A stretch of DNA of 64,000 nt from contig CAWJDQ010000001.1 in assembly GCA_963841695.1 (NCBI GenBank), positions 1-64,000 of the forward strand, written 5' to 3'. Under the pieces are notes generated by a model. That model did not search any database, had not been told where the DNA came from, and worked only from the letters and a program-made list of their open reading frames with translations. This document shows positions 29,301 to 37,240 of the stretch, piece by piece (the stretch's first letter is position 1; each line of letters begins with the position of its first letter). Made by a program: the position numbers and the translations under genes. This stretch comes from RYN-230 sp963841695. GTDB lineage: Bacteria; Actinomycetota; Actinomycetes; Streptosporangiales; Streptosporangiaceae.

Positions 29301-29670
29301 GCGACGCCGGCTGGATCTGCGTGCGGAGTACGCCGGCGGGCGACGGGAGCTGGATCGGGTCCGCCCACCGCGCGCTTTCCAGCTGGAAACCGACCCCCGG
29401 CCACGACTTCCGCAGCGTGGCACGGATCAGCTTTGAGTCGGCGGCGGCTTCCTCGGCGTCGGCCACGCCGGACAGGCCGATCACCCGTCCCTGAGGGTCG
29501 GCCAGTATGCTCAGCGCTCCGCCCGGGATCACCGCGGCGGCGAACGTCCAGAGCACGGCCGCGAGCCCGGTGGCGAGCAGGACCATAACCGCGACGCAGC
29601 CCAGCAGCAACCATGAGGATCTGGCCCGGCGGGCGAGGAAGGAGATGCCCAGACCAGGCACGGATCGCAC
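26329..29670 (-). CDS. FtsX-like ABC exporter permease (first large permease)
   Basis: An 1113-residue membrane protein starting at GTG 29670, directly after the TAG of the ATPase gene. Features are an N-terminal span LLLGCVAVMVLLATGLAAVL, a long outer domain to about residue 300, spans with LREEESALLRARGATRRQVV, several more spans to about 540, a second outer domain, and C-terminal spans with RRTQSAVLAALGVGKGAQAG. Length and arrangement match the double-FtsX permeases common in actinomycetes (relatives of LolCE and MacB), thought to move or release lipophilic molecules or lipoproteins. It is intact, with no frame breaks. Confidence 0.82.
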   Translation of the reverse strand: MRSVPGLGISFLARRARSSWLLLGCVAVMVLLATGLAAVLWTFAAAVIPGGALSILADPQGRVIGLSGVADAEEAAADSKLIRATLRKSWPGVGFQLESARWADPIQLPSPAGVLRTQIQPASLEGISARARLTAGKWPGLPHHGGPLPVALPAAVASRLHLTLGAVLTGTPEPSGAPISLQVTGLFRPRNPASLYWTLDLLPSSGISVQNSSVSTVGGNEPAVSYGPAVVNPAAFGGALAATQASWMVLPEAPAMARGNIEALAAGTSEAVSHLTVVLPEGLQMTSSLPRLLDGIASTIVLARSLFTIAALELLLVAGVGLVLAVRLLASLREEESALLRARGATRRQVVGAVLAEAVVLGAAAGLAGVLSGTRLTGVLAGLGDLRLDGYQGHGIALLAWLWALAVLVLCAAVMAWPALHTLTPGAASHRRDRQARLAGIAWAGGDLALVVLAGVSLWELRDYSAVAHPASGSLGIDPVVAIAPVLALAGLALIPLRGLPLLARLANQATGHERRLAAAMVSWQIARRPIRQAGPALLVVVATATTTLALAGYASWRQSAADQAAFAVGSDVQVDSTGRVPPGAAEAITGAPGVTAATSASVAGIGNAGQLIALDPSTAGKAILFRPDLSPLPLSALWHRITPRPLPGLALPGQPDRLEILAALGAGPGTSAAAVRTDLGSSTAMVWIQDADGDTYHLPAAGSLPADGRPHALVFMLPGPRQASYPLRLLGLTLTYTLPPYDPASPTSAPTADLGIESLAVAEAPSGPFGRPLTHGAALAAWRSSGYSQYVPVGPPGSYGELTPANGVPPAILGWHRATGGAQQLTFSTGHDPSVPVMKGLGLDPGTASGQVLITVPPPRTIPAIATAGYLAARRLGIGSTVSVSLHRFPVTVKIVASVARFPTVFGPNRALIADLREINTLLVVYQVAPLPVTRWWLRTADGQPPSLPASLSLSVTGRARQQAALLNNPLLKAPRQAMLAIGAAAVLLGVLGFSVSVAASLRSRRTQSAVLAALGVGKGAQAGQLCLEQCALSVPAAAAGLLAGIGLAQLMVPAITLTTDAAEPVPWALAIVPLGPAVALALVIAAGPAAAAALSVLRRPDPAAQLRAEAR

Positions 29671-30408
29671 CTATCCGCCCTCGATGTAGAAGACGGACCC
29701 GTCCTCCACCGAAATAACCGTGTCGGCCAGGTCGATGAGCGCCTCGTCGTGCGTGGCGACCAGGGCGGTGATCCCCTCCGAGCGCACCACGCTCAGCAGC
29801 AGCTTCATGATCTCCCGGCCGGTCTCCAGATCAAGCTGGCTGGTTGGCTCGTCAGCGATCAGCAGGCCTGGCCGGCCAGCCAGCGCCCGGGCGATGGCCA
29901 CCCGCTGCTGCTGGCCCCCGGACAGCTCACCCGGCCGGTGCGCAGCATGGCTGGACAAGCCGGTCAGCGCCAGCATGGCCGCGACCCGCTCCCGGCGCTC
30001 GCCCGGCCGCACGCCCGCGATGCGCAGCGGAATCCCCACGTTCTCCGCTGCGGACAGCATCGGGATGAGCCCGAAGGACTGGAAGATGAAGGCGACCGTG
30101 TCCCGCCGCAGCGCCAGCCGCTCCCGCTCGGTCATCCGGCTCACCTCGCGGCCATCCACCCGCACCTGGCCCGCCGTCGGGCTGTCCAGGCCGCCGATGA
30201 TGTTCAGCAGCGTGGTCTTGCCCGAGCCCGACCGCCCCCGCAACGCCGTGAGCTGACCCCGGCCCACCGTGAACGACACCCCCCGCAGGGCGTGCACAGC
30301 CGTAGGGCCGCTGCCGAAAGTCCGCGAAACCCCCTCCGCCGCCACCATGACCTGCGGCGCCTGGCCGCCGTTATCCGAGCGGTCCGCCGACCAGGCCAGG
30401 CTGCTCAT
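29671..30408 (-). CDS. MacB/LolD-type ABC ATPase, first gene of exporter operon
   Basis: ATPase of the LolD/MacB group. Walker A RGRSGSGKTTLLNIIGGL, Q-loop IFQSFGLIPMLSA, signature LSGGQQQRVAIARAL, Walker B LLIADEPTSQLDLE, switch VATHDEALI. I prefer ATG 30408 (MSSLAWSADRS), which has GAGGGG seven bases upstream. A GTG at 30477 in the same frame would add 23 residues but lies only about five bases from the repeated operator-like sequence. The stop is directly adjacent to the GTG of the first permease, so the two are likely translated together. It energises the operon's permeases. Confidence 0.88.
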   Translation of the reverse strand: MSSLAWSADRSDNGGQAPQVMVAAEGVSRTFGSGPTAVHALRGVSFTVGRGQLTALRGRSGSGKTTLLNIIGGLDSPTAGQVRVDGREVSRMTERERLALRRDTVAFIFQSFGLIPMLSAAENVGIPLRIAGVRPGERRERVAAMLALTGLSSHAAHRPGELSGGQQQRVAIARALAGRPGLLIADEPTSQLDLETGREIMKLLLSVVRSEGITALVATHDEALIDLADTVISVEDGSVFYIEGG

Positions 30409-30481
30409 CACCGCGCCCCTCGTCCGCCCGTGCCTGTGTGCGCGGTCTGGCGCCGACTGGGGCTGGGCTATGCTCACGCCT

Positions 30482-30524
30482 TACATAGTGACAATGCAAG
30501 CGCCCTACATAGTGACAATGCAAG
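30482..30524 (-). promoter_or_regulatory. Tandem 19-bp direct repeat upstream of the exporter operon
   Basis: The sequence TACATAGTGACAATGCAAG occurs twice, at 30482-30500 and 30506-30524, with identical bases and a 24-bp period. Each copy contains an imperfect dyad (TACAT, seven bases, ATGCA), a layout often bound by PadR- or GntR-type repressors of ABC exporters. It lies 74 bases upstream of the preferred ATPase start. No regulator gene is adjacent. Two sites on nearly the same helical face (24 bp) suggest cooperative binding, which is inferred and not shown. Confidence 0.55.
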
Positions 30525-31763
30525 AGCGGATGCCGGATCGTTACCGCGGGGAGCGCCGGCGCCGGATACCGCTGTCGTGTCCAGCCCCCACTCTCAGATG
30601 CGTGACGATCCGCTGCGACAGGTGGAGGCTGAGTGACTGCTCGGCCGGAATCGACGACGGCGGGCTCGTGGCAGTCGGGCGAGACGGAGTGGGACTCAGA
30701 TGTGCGTCATGGGACGTGATCAAAAACTGCGAGGCGCTGACCAGGCATTCAGTGGAGTTACGGACGCGGGGCGGACAGAACGCGGCCTTCACGCCATGGT
30801 GAATGGAGAAAACAGCAGGTCATCGGTTATTCCGGTGGGTCGGGATGGGCTCACTGTAAAACCGTCGGCTTAGCCTACGTTGGTTCGAACCCAACACCTG
30901 CCACCACCTGCGGATATGGCCCGTGAGCTGGGTTTTCCCGGTCTCGCGGGCCTTCTTGCTGTGGTGCCGCCGTGTTCCATGGTGTGCCGCTGTGAGCCGC
31001 TGCGTAGCAGTGGTTACGGACATATGGCGGACGGAATCGGGGCGGAGCCAGCGGTTCACCGCACCGCTTGCTCCTGGATTTCGATGGCCCCGCCGTCCTC
31101 GCTGAAGAGCCCGCCAGGCTCCCGAAAGATCACTGGTGGGCCGAGAGTCTGGCCCACGCATGGCCCACGGGATCCATGGGGGTCGTGAGAGCCCTGCGGA
31201 TGTCGGGGTACCGCGTTGGACTGACGGCCGCCGGGCAGCAGGCCGCGCCTGCTTGGTCCGAGCATGGGCTTCAGAATGCTACGACCCGCCGCGGATAAAT
31301 GTGCTTCCAGCTGGGCGGTGCTGCACCAGTTCCGTCGGCCTCTTGTTGACCTGCGGTGGACCTTTCAGGTGCCTCGCGGGATGGTCCCGTTGACGGCGAG
31401 AGGTCAAAAAGGCCCCATTACCTGCGCAGTCCTGCTGGCACAACTGGTGCCGCGCTGGCCGGATCGGGGTGAGACGCGCGAGACCAGACCCAGATGGGGG
31501 TTGATGTCGGCGGGGGAGCGACCCCGTATCCCCACATTGCTCTTTAAGCTACGGCTCCGATATTGATCTCCAGCAGACGGACGGGCTGTATGCCCTCTGA
31601 AGTGATGGACCTTCCTGGACCTGCCGCCGGCCCGCACCGCCTGGCATGCCTGGTTGGTGCACAGGAACCGGCGCACCAGCCACCATGGACCTGCGCCTGC
31701 CCCAGCGCCGAACAGATCGCCAAGGCTTCGCCGTCCGCTAGTAGTGCCGGCTGGTCGTTCCAG
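30525..31763. other. Gene-poor region with tRNA-Tyr piece and a possible ISL3 relic
   Basis: No complete gene is visible in 1.2 kb. It contains the tRNA-Tyr 3' piece (30854-30906). Around 31600-31680 the minus strand encodes RRFLCTNQACQAV, which resembles the Cys-containing N-terminal part of ISL3-type transposases (RRFxCxNxxCxAV). Open frames translating the tRNA piece backwards (containing GSNQRRLSRRFYS) are not genes. It looks like a recombination scar at the left border of the 31-46 kb segment. Confidence 0.4.
30854..30906 (+). pseudogene. 3' part of a tRNA-Tyr gene (attachment-site-like remnant)
   Basis: The sequence has the anticodon loop CTGTAAA with anticodon GTA (30856-30858), the long variable arm of a class II tRNA (CGGCTTAGCCTACG), the T arm TTGGTTCGAACCCAA, and an acceptor strand ACCTGCC followed by A and an encoded CCA (30904-30906). 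The 5' half (acceptor, D arm, 5' anticodon strand) is absent: upstream bases do not pair with it. Its first 41 bases are repeated exactly at 46600-46640. tRNA 3' ends are favourite integration sites of tyrosine-recombinase elements, so this is probably an attachment-site scar. Confidence 0.7.
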
Positions 31764-33020
31764 TTATTTCCTGACGGACGCGAAACGGGCATGCGTCAGC
31801 CCATGCGTGGAACGCGTGGTCGTCTGGATGCCTGAATGCCGGTGCGCCAGGGCTGAGGGGATGGTGACCGTGACGGACAGGCCGCCGTCATCGCGGGGGC
31901 GGGCGGTGGCGGTGCCGCCGTGGATCGCGGCGATGGACGCGACGATGGCCAGGCCGAGCCCGAAGCCGTCGTGGGACGTGCGGTCGCTGAGCCGCTGGAA
32001 CGGCTGGAAGATGCGGTCGGCGTCCGCCGGGCTGATGACCGGGCCGGTATTGGCCACGGTCAGCTGGCTGCTGCCCGCAGTGGTGCGGGTGCTGATCCAG
32101 ATGTCACCGGCGGCGGCGTTGTAGCGGACCGCGTTGTCGACCAGGTTCGCGATGAGGCGTTCGGCCAGCACCGGGTCGCCCGATATGACGGCGGGCTCCA
32201 GCGTGGCGTGCACCCGCCGGTCGCCCAGGCCGGCGGTGTCGAGGACGTCTTCGGCGACCGTGGCCAGGTCGACCTCCTCGTGGACGGTGAGCCCGCGCTC
32301 GTTGCGCGCGAGGATGAGCAGCGCGCCGATGAGGTGCTCGGCGTGATCCACCGCGGCGCGGATGTCGGCCGCCATGGCGCGCAGGTCGCCGGGCGTGCTG
32401 TCGGGGTTGCCCGGCACGACGTCGACCGTCGCGCGCATGACGGCGAGCGGGGTGCGCAGTTCATGGGAGGCGTTGGCGATGAACCGCTGCTGGCCCTCGA
32501 ACGCGGCCTGGAGCCGGCCGAGCATCTCGTCGAAGGTCTCGGCCAGTTCGCGGAGCTCGTCGCGGGGACCTGTCGGCGCGACCCGCGCCGACAGGTTGTG
32601 CTCGGACGCGGCGCGGGCGGCCGCGGTGATCTGGTGCACCGGGCGCAGCGCCCGCCCGGCGAAGATCCAGCCGAGGATCGCGGCGAGGGCGATGACCACG
32701 GCAAGCGTGATCAGCGAGTACTGCAGCAGGTGCGACAGGGTGAGGTCACGCTGGTGTTGCGCGCCCAGCTGCTGGAGGTACGAGATGCACTGGGCAATGA
32801 TGGGCTTGTCGGGATGGGCGCTCGGCTGCTCGGACCGGCACTGCGCCACGAGGCTGGCCGGAACGCCGCCGGGAGAAGAAGGCTGCTGGCCCTGCCCCGG
32901 CGTCCCGAGCTGCGCCACCAGGGTGTAGCTGACCGCCACGACGATCGCCCCGCACACGGCGAACAGGCCGGTGTAGAGCAGGGTCAGCCGGGCCCGGACG
33001 GTCAGCTGCGGGCGGCTCAC
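31764..33020 (-). CDS. Sensor histidine kinase (HAMP, HisKA, HATPase)
   Basis: A 418-residue membrane sensor. The GTG start at 33020 overlaps the stop of the response-regulator gene (GTGA); the longer frame upstream is a shadow. Order of parts: first span LLYTGLFAVCGAIVVAVSY, an extracytoplasmic domain of about 90 residues with two Cys, second span ITLAVVIALAAILGWIFAG, HAMP linker, HisKA box RFIANASHELRTPLAVM (phosphoryl-accepting His), N box NLVDNAVRYNA and G box DGFGLGLAIVASIAAIHGG. It probably controls the lipoprotein and exporter genes on the other side of its partner regulator. The signal is unknown; an envelope stress or peptide is plausible. Confidence 0.9.
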   Translation of the reverse strand: MSRPQLTVRARLTLLYTGLFAVCGAIVVAVSYTLVAQLGTPGQGQQPSSPGGVPASLVAQCRSEQPSAHPDKPIIAQCISYLQQLGAQHQRDLTLSHLLQYSLITLAVVIALAAILGWIFAGRALRPVHQITAAARAASEHNLSARVAPTGPRDELRELAETFDEMLGRLQAAFEGQQRFIANASHELRTPLAVMRATVDVVPGNPDSTPGDLRAMAADIRAAVDHAEHLIGALLILARNERGLTVHEEVDLATVAEDVLDTAGLGDRRVHATLEPAVISGDPVLAERLIANLVDNAVRYNAAAGDIWISTRTTAGSSQLTVANTGPVISPADADRIFQPFQRLSDRTSHDGFGLGLAIVASIAAIHGGTATARPRDDGGLSVTVTIPSALAHRHSGIQTTTRSTHGLTHARFASVRK

Positions 33021-33661
33021 ATCCGGTACCCCTTGCCCACCACGGTCTCGATCAGCGGCGGGTCGCCGAGCTTGCGCCGCAGCCGGGCCATCGTCACCGA
33101 GACGATGTTGCTGAACGGGTCGGCATTGGCGTCCCACACGTGCTCGAGCAGTTCCTCCGCGCTGACCAGGGCGCCGTCGGCGGCCAGCAGCATCTCCAGG
33201 ATCCCGAACTCCTTGCGGGTCAGCGACAGCGTGCGGGCGCCGCGGCTGGCGCGGTGCCGGGCGCGGTCCACGGTCAGGTCCCCGCGGCGCAGCACCGGCG
33301 GCGCGGACGGCGCGCGGCGCGACAGCGCCCGCACGCGGGCGACGAGCTCGGCGAACGCGAACGGCTTGGCCAGGTAGTCGTCCGCGCCCAGTTCCAGCCC
33401 GTCGACCCGGTCATCGACGTCGGCGGCGGCGGTGAGCATGAGGATCCGCGGGCCGGAGCCGGCCAGCGTGCGGCACACCCGGTCACCGTGCACGACCGGC
33501 AGGTCGCGGTCGAGCACGATCACGTCATAGGCCGTCTGCGCGGCGGCGTCCAGCGCCGCCGCGCCGTCGTGCACGGCGTCCACGGCCATCCCGGCCTGGC
33601 GCAGCCCCTGGGCGATCCGGCCGGCAAGCGTCGCATGGTCCTCGACCACCAGCACCCGCAT
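33017..33661 (-). CDS. OmpR/PhoB-type response regulator
   Basis: A 214-residue two-domain regulator starting at ATG 33661 (MRVLVVEDHATLAGR). The receiver has the acidic pair ED, the phosphorylated Asp in VIVLDRDLP, and Lys in YLAKPFAF. The C-terminal winged helix contains LSLTRKEFGILEMLL, DPFSNIVSVTMARLRRKLG and the terminal VVGKGYRM. The stop overlaps the kinase start, so the two form an operon. It is divergent from the lipoprotein and MacAB-like genes (208 bases to the first lipoprotein ATG), the usual layout when a two-component system controls an exporter. Confidence 0.92.
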   Translation of the reverse strand: MRVLVVEDHATLAGRIAQGLRQAGMAVDAVHDGAAALDAAAQTAYDVIVLDRDLPVVHGDRVCRTLAGSGPRILMLTAAADVDDRVDGLELGADDYLAKPFAFAELVARVRALSRRAPSAPPVLRRGDLTVDRARHRASRGARTLSLTRKEFGILEMLLAADGALVSAEELLEHVWDANADPFSNIVSVTMARLRRKLGDPPLIETVVGKGYRM

Positions 33662-33869
33662 CCCGCCATTATGCGCCGGCCGGCATGACATCCGTCCAAC
33701 ATCGCCTGTAGCGCTGATGTCACCCGCCCGGGCGTAGAACTGCCGGCATGAAGCCAATCCCTATGCTGCAGGTCCCGCGGAGCCTGCCCCCGGTCGGGAC
33801 CAGCCGCTCACCCGCTGCCCGGGCCGGACGCCGACGCTGGCGGCCAGCATGAGCACCAGTAGGGAGGGC

Positions 33870-34491
33870 ATGATGAACCACAGCATCCGCGTCATGCGCC
33901 GTCCACGGCGGGCATGGCCGTCGGCAGCGCGAACTGCGCCGGCCATCATCGCTGCGGCCACCCTGGTCTTGCTGGCGGCGGCATGCACAGCAGCCCGTCA
34001 TCCACAGGTCCCGGCGGCTCACCGAATGCGGGAGGGTCGGCGAGCTCCCCATCTGCGGTCAGCTACTCCCACTGCATGCGCTCCAACGGGGTGCCGGACT
34101 ACCCCGACCCCGCAGCGGCGGAAACCTCCCCAAGGGCACCGCGCAGCAGTTCGGGGTCAGTAGCTCCCAGCTCCAGGCGGCCGGGGAGGGGGCCTGCCAG
34201 CACCTCCTCCCGGCCGCCGGCGTGTCGCTCAACGCGACGTCGATCCAAGAATGCCATTTGGCCCACGTATGTCCCCCGGCCTTGGTGCAGCAGGCGCTGA
34301 CCGCCGGGCTGAAATTCGCCCAGTGCATGCGCTCCCACGGGGTGCCGGACTGGCCCGACCCCACTCTCGATTCCGACGGTGAACCTCTTTTCAATATCAC
34401 TGTTCCGCGTCCGCCTCCGCCGCAGGTCAGTATCGCGATCAACGAATGCGAGCGCCTGCAGCCCGCAGGCTCGCTGCTGGCGTGGGGGTGA
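33870..34491 (+). CDS. Small lipoprotein with two CMRS-GVP-PDP motifs, copy 1 (frameshifted)
   Basis: The start ATG 33870 follows AGGGAGG. A signal peptide with APAIIAAATLVLLAAAC ends in a lipobox Cys, so the product is probably a surface lipoprotein. The frame changes near 33990-34020 and again near 34160-34220. Restored, the protein has the motif CMRSNGVPDYPDP (34073-34111) and, 251 bases later, CMRSHGVPDWPDP (34324-34362), so it is an internal duplication of about 83 residues. Between them the pattern is LQAAGEACQHLLP-like, with Cys residues that could form disulfides. I know this motif type from actinomycete lipoproteins beside HlyD/MacB genes, without assigned function. Confidence 0.6.
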
Positions 34492-34494
34492 GAC

Positions 34495-35067
34495 ATGCGG
34501 CGGCATTGCCGCGTCGCATGCACTGCGCCGAGACGGCCTCGCTGTCGCCGGGCTGGCGCCCGTCATCGTTACGGCCGTCCTGGTGCTGCTGGCGGCGGCA
34601 TGCAGCGGCAGCCCGTCATCCACCGGCTCACCGCGAATGCGGGAGGGTCGGTGACCTCCCCGTCAGCAGTCGCCTACTCCGCCTGCATGCGCTCTCACGG
34701 CGTGCCGAACTACCCCGACCCCGCAGCGGCGGAAATGCTCCCCAAGGCCAGCGCGCAGCAACTCGGGGTCAGCAACTCCCAGCTCCAGGCGGCCGGGAGG
34801 CCTGCCAGCAGCTGCTCCCGACCGCCGGCGGGTCGCTCACCGCCAGCTCGCTCCAGCAATGCTATCAGCACCGGCGACTGTCCACCGGCCCTGGTGCAGC
34901 AGGCGCTGAGCGCCGGGCGGGAAGTTCGCCCGGTGCATGCGCTCCCACGGGGTGCCGAACTGGCCCGACCCCACCCTCGATTCCGAGGGGCGCGCCTGGT
35001 TTCGACTATCAGCATCAGTAGTGACGGTTTCAGCCCGGATCCGCAGTTCCTGTACCAAGCAGGATGA
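34495..35067 (+). CDS. Small lipoprotein with two CMRS-GVP-PDP motifs, copy 2 (frameshifted)
   Basis: Tandem paralogue of the preceding gene. The signal peptide VIVTAVLVLLAAACSGSPSS with its lipobox is in a different frame from the body, and further frame changes occur near 34790-34810 and 34910-34930. The motifs are CMRSHGVPNYPDP (34684-34722) and CMRSHGVPNWPDP (34934-34972), again 250 bases apart. The linker CPPALVQQALSAG is shared with copy 1. Whether it is a functional duplicate or a decaying copy cannot be decided because of the frame breaks. The likely location is outside the membrane, anchored by lipid. Sequence 35068-35305 holds no gene. Confidence 0.55.
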   Translation: MRRHCRVACTAPRRPRCRRAGARHRYGRPGAAGGGMQRQPVIHRLTANAGGSVTSPSAVAYSACMRSHGVPNYPDPAAAEMLPKASAQQLGVSNSQLQAAGRPASSCSRPPAGRSPPARSSNAISTGDCPPALVQQALSAGREVRPVHALPRGAELARPHPRFRGARLVSTISISSDGFSPDPQFLYQAG

Positions 35068-35309
35068 ATGCGGGCGCCTGACAGGCTCGCCTGCTGCCGC
35101 GGGCGGTGATCGCCATGACAGGCATTGCCGCACTGGATCCGCCGGGGACGGCACGGCCTGCCCGCCCGTGGCAGAGTGCGGGCATGAACCCAAGGACGCT
35201 GGTAAGTCGCGACAGGTCTGAGGCCAGGGGGAAGCAGCCCGGTCGCTGGAGCGCCGCGCGCTATAGGCGGCCCATAGCCGGAAGCGAAAGGGACGGAGAT
35301 GGATAGTGA

Positions 35310-36472
35310 GTGAGACGGTTTCGCGCGGCCGGGAGGCCGGGCAGCGGGCGGGGGCCGTGGCGGCCGCGGGGCAGAGGGGATCGCGCCGCCGCGCGCTGGG
35401 TGGCCCTGGGCATCGTGGTCGTGGTGCTGGCGGCCGGGGCGGTGTCGGCGTGGCGGGCGGGGGTGTTTTCCCCGGCCGCCTCGTCCGGGGCCGGGCGGCA
35501 GGGGGCGCCGCGCCGGCGACGGCGGCGGTGACCCGGCAGGATCTGTCGGCGATGACGCCGGTGACCGCGACGCTGGGGTATGCCGGGTCCTACCCGGTGA
35601 CCGGGCAGGGCGGCGGGACGCTGACCTGGCTGCCGTCGGCCGGGCAGGTGATCAGCCAGGGGCAGGTGCTGTACAGGACCGGTAACGGCACCCCGGTGGT
35701 GCTGCTGTACGGCAGCGTCCGGACTGGCGGGCGATGTCGGGGAGGGGTGACCGGCCAGGACGTGTCCCAGCTCAACCACGACCTGGTGGACCTCGGCTAC
35801 GCCGACCGCGCGGATATCGTCGCGCTGGGCTGGGACTACTACTCGTGGGAGACGGCGTACGGCGGTGCAGCAGCTTGAAGAGCACCTGGGGGTCTCCAGC
35901 CCGCCGGGGAGCCTGTCGCTGGGGCAGGTGGTGTTCGAGCCGGAGGCGCTGCGGGTCGCCCAGGTGACCGGGAGCCTGGGCGGCCCGGCGTCGGGGCCGG
36001 TGCTGGCGGCGACGTCGGACCGGCACGTGGTGACGATCCCCTGGATGCCTCCCAGCAGTCGGAGGTCAAGGCGGGCGACACGGTGACCGTCACGCTGCCG
36101 GACGGGACGACCACGCCGGGCGTGGTCTCCTCGGTCGGCACGGTGGCGCCACCACGTCCGGGCCGGGCAGAACCCGACCACGACGATCCCGGTGCAGGTG
36201 ACGCTGACCGACCCGCGGCGGCCGGGACCCTGGACCAGGCGCCGGTGACGGTGAACATCACCACCGCCAGCAGCCCAGGCCCGGTGCTGGCGGTGCCGGT
36301 GACGGCGCTGCTGGCCCAGTCGCCTGGCGGGTACGCCGTGGAGGTCGTCGGCCCGGGGAACACGCGGCGCTGGGTGCCGGTGACGCCCGGGATCTTCGAC
36401 GACGCCTACGGGCTGGTGCAGGTGACCGGGGCGCTGACGCCCGGGCAGCGCGTCGTGGTGCCGGCGACATGA
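35310..36472 (+). CDS. HlyD/MacA-like membrane-fusion (adaptor) protein, several frameshifts
   Basis: Membrane-anchored adaptor of a MacAB-like exporter. The N-terminus is polar and basic, then WVALGIVVVVLAAGAVSAWR is the anchor. After a frame change near 35515 the body reads AVTRQDLSAMTPVTATLGYA, LPSAGQVISQGQVLYR and VSQLNHDLVDLGYADRADI, a peptidoglycan-binding-like segment seen in actinomycete adaptors. Further changes near 35730, 35870, 36050 and 36155 are needed to continue through QLEEHLGVSSPPGSLSLGQV, VKAGDTVTVTLPDGTTTPGV and VLAVPVTALLAQSPGGYAVE, the final beta domain. The stop overlaps the ATPase start (ATGA). At least five breaks in one well conserved gene argue for poor local sequence quality. 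Confidence 0.68.
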
Positions 36473-37240
36473 CCGCCGGCGCGCAGGCGGCCCGGCCGGC
36501 CGGGCGGCGCGGCCCGGGCCCGCGCCGGTGCCGGTGCTGGAGCTGGAGCAGGTGTCGAAGGTGTATCCCGGGTCGCCGCCGGTGCGGGCGCTGGACCAGG
36601 TGAGCCTGGCGGTGACGGCCGGGGAGCTGACCGCGATCGTGGGCCCGTCGGGGTCGGGCAAGTCCACGCTGCTGCACCTGATGGGCACCCTGGACAAGCC
36701 GACCAGCCGGGACGGTGCGCGTCACCGGCCTGGACGTGGCGCGGATGACCGACCGGGAGCTGGCCGCGCTGCGGGCGTCCCGGATCGGGTTCGTGTTCCA
36801 GCAGTTCTTCCTCGCCGAGCACCAGAGCGTGCTGGGCAACGTCGCCGACGGGCTGCTGTACGCCGGCGTCCGCCGCGGCCGAGCGGCGGCGGCTGGCGGC
36901 TGCAGGCCCTGGACCGGGTCGGGCTCGGCGCACCGGGCCGCCGCCCGGCCGACCCAGCTGTCGGGCGGGGAACGGCAGCGGGTCGCGATCGCCCGGGCGG
37001 TCGCGGGCGCGCCGCCGGTGGTGCTGGCCGACGAGCCCACCGGCAACCTGGACTCGGCCACCGGCGCCGCCATCCTGGCCCTGCTGGAGGAGCTGAACCA
37101 GCACGGGACCACGATCATCATCATCACCCACGACCACGCGGTCGCCGCCCGGACGCGGCGGCGCATCGAGATGCTCGACGGGCACATCATCGCCGACACC
37201 GGCCCCGTCCCCGGCCACCGCCTGACAGGACGCGTCATGA
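36469..37240 (+). CDS. MacB-type ABC ATPase of the adaptor-linked exporter, frameshifted
   Basis: ATG 36469 overlaps the adaptor stop. After a one-base shift near 36520 the ATPase reads VLELEQVSKVYPG, Walker A GPSGSGKSTLLHLMGTLDKP, then (shift near 36712) VARMTDRELAALRASRIGF, Q-loop VFQQFFLAEHQSV, a disturbed stretch near 36880-36940, signature LSGGERQRVAIARAV, Walker B VVLADEPTGNLDSATG and switch IIITHDHAVAART. The content is that of a complete LolD/MacB ATPase of about 240 residues. It powers the permease that follows directly; the exact stop is uncertain because the frame is open past the permease start. Confidence 0.7.

Noticed and set aside
30854..30906. Functional tRNA-Tyr gene
   Set aside because: Only the 3' half is present; the upstream bases cannot form the acceptor, D and anticodon stems.
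30820..31161. Minus-strand open frame containing GSNQRRLSRRFYS
   Set aside because: This peptide is the translation of the reverse complement of the tRNA-Tyr piece and is not a gene.
33849..34163. Short proteins at 33.8-35.2 kb as separate small genes in each frame
   Set aside because: The pieces line up in order as two frameshifted copies of one lipoprotein family, so they were merged.
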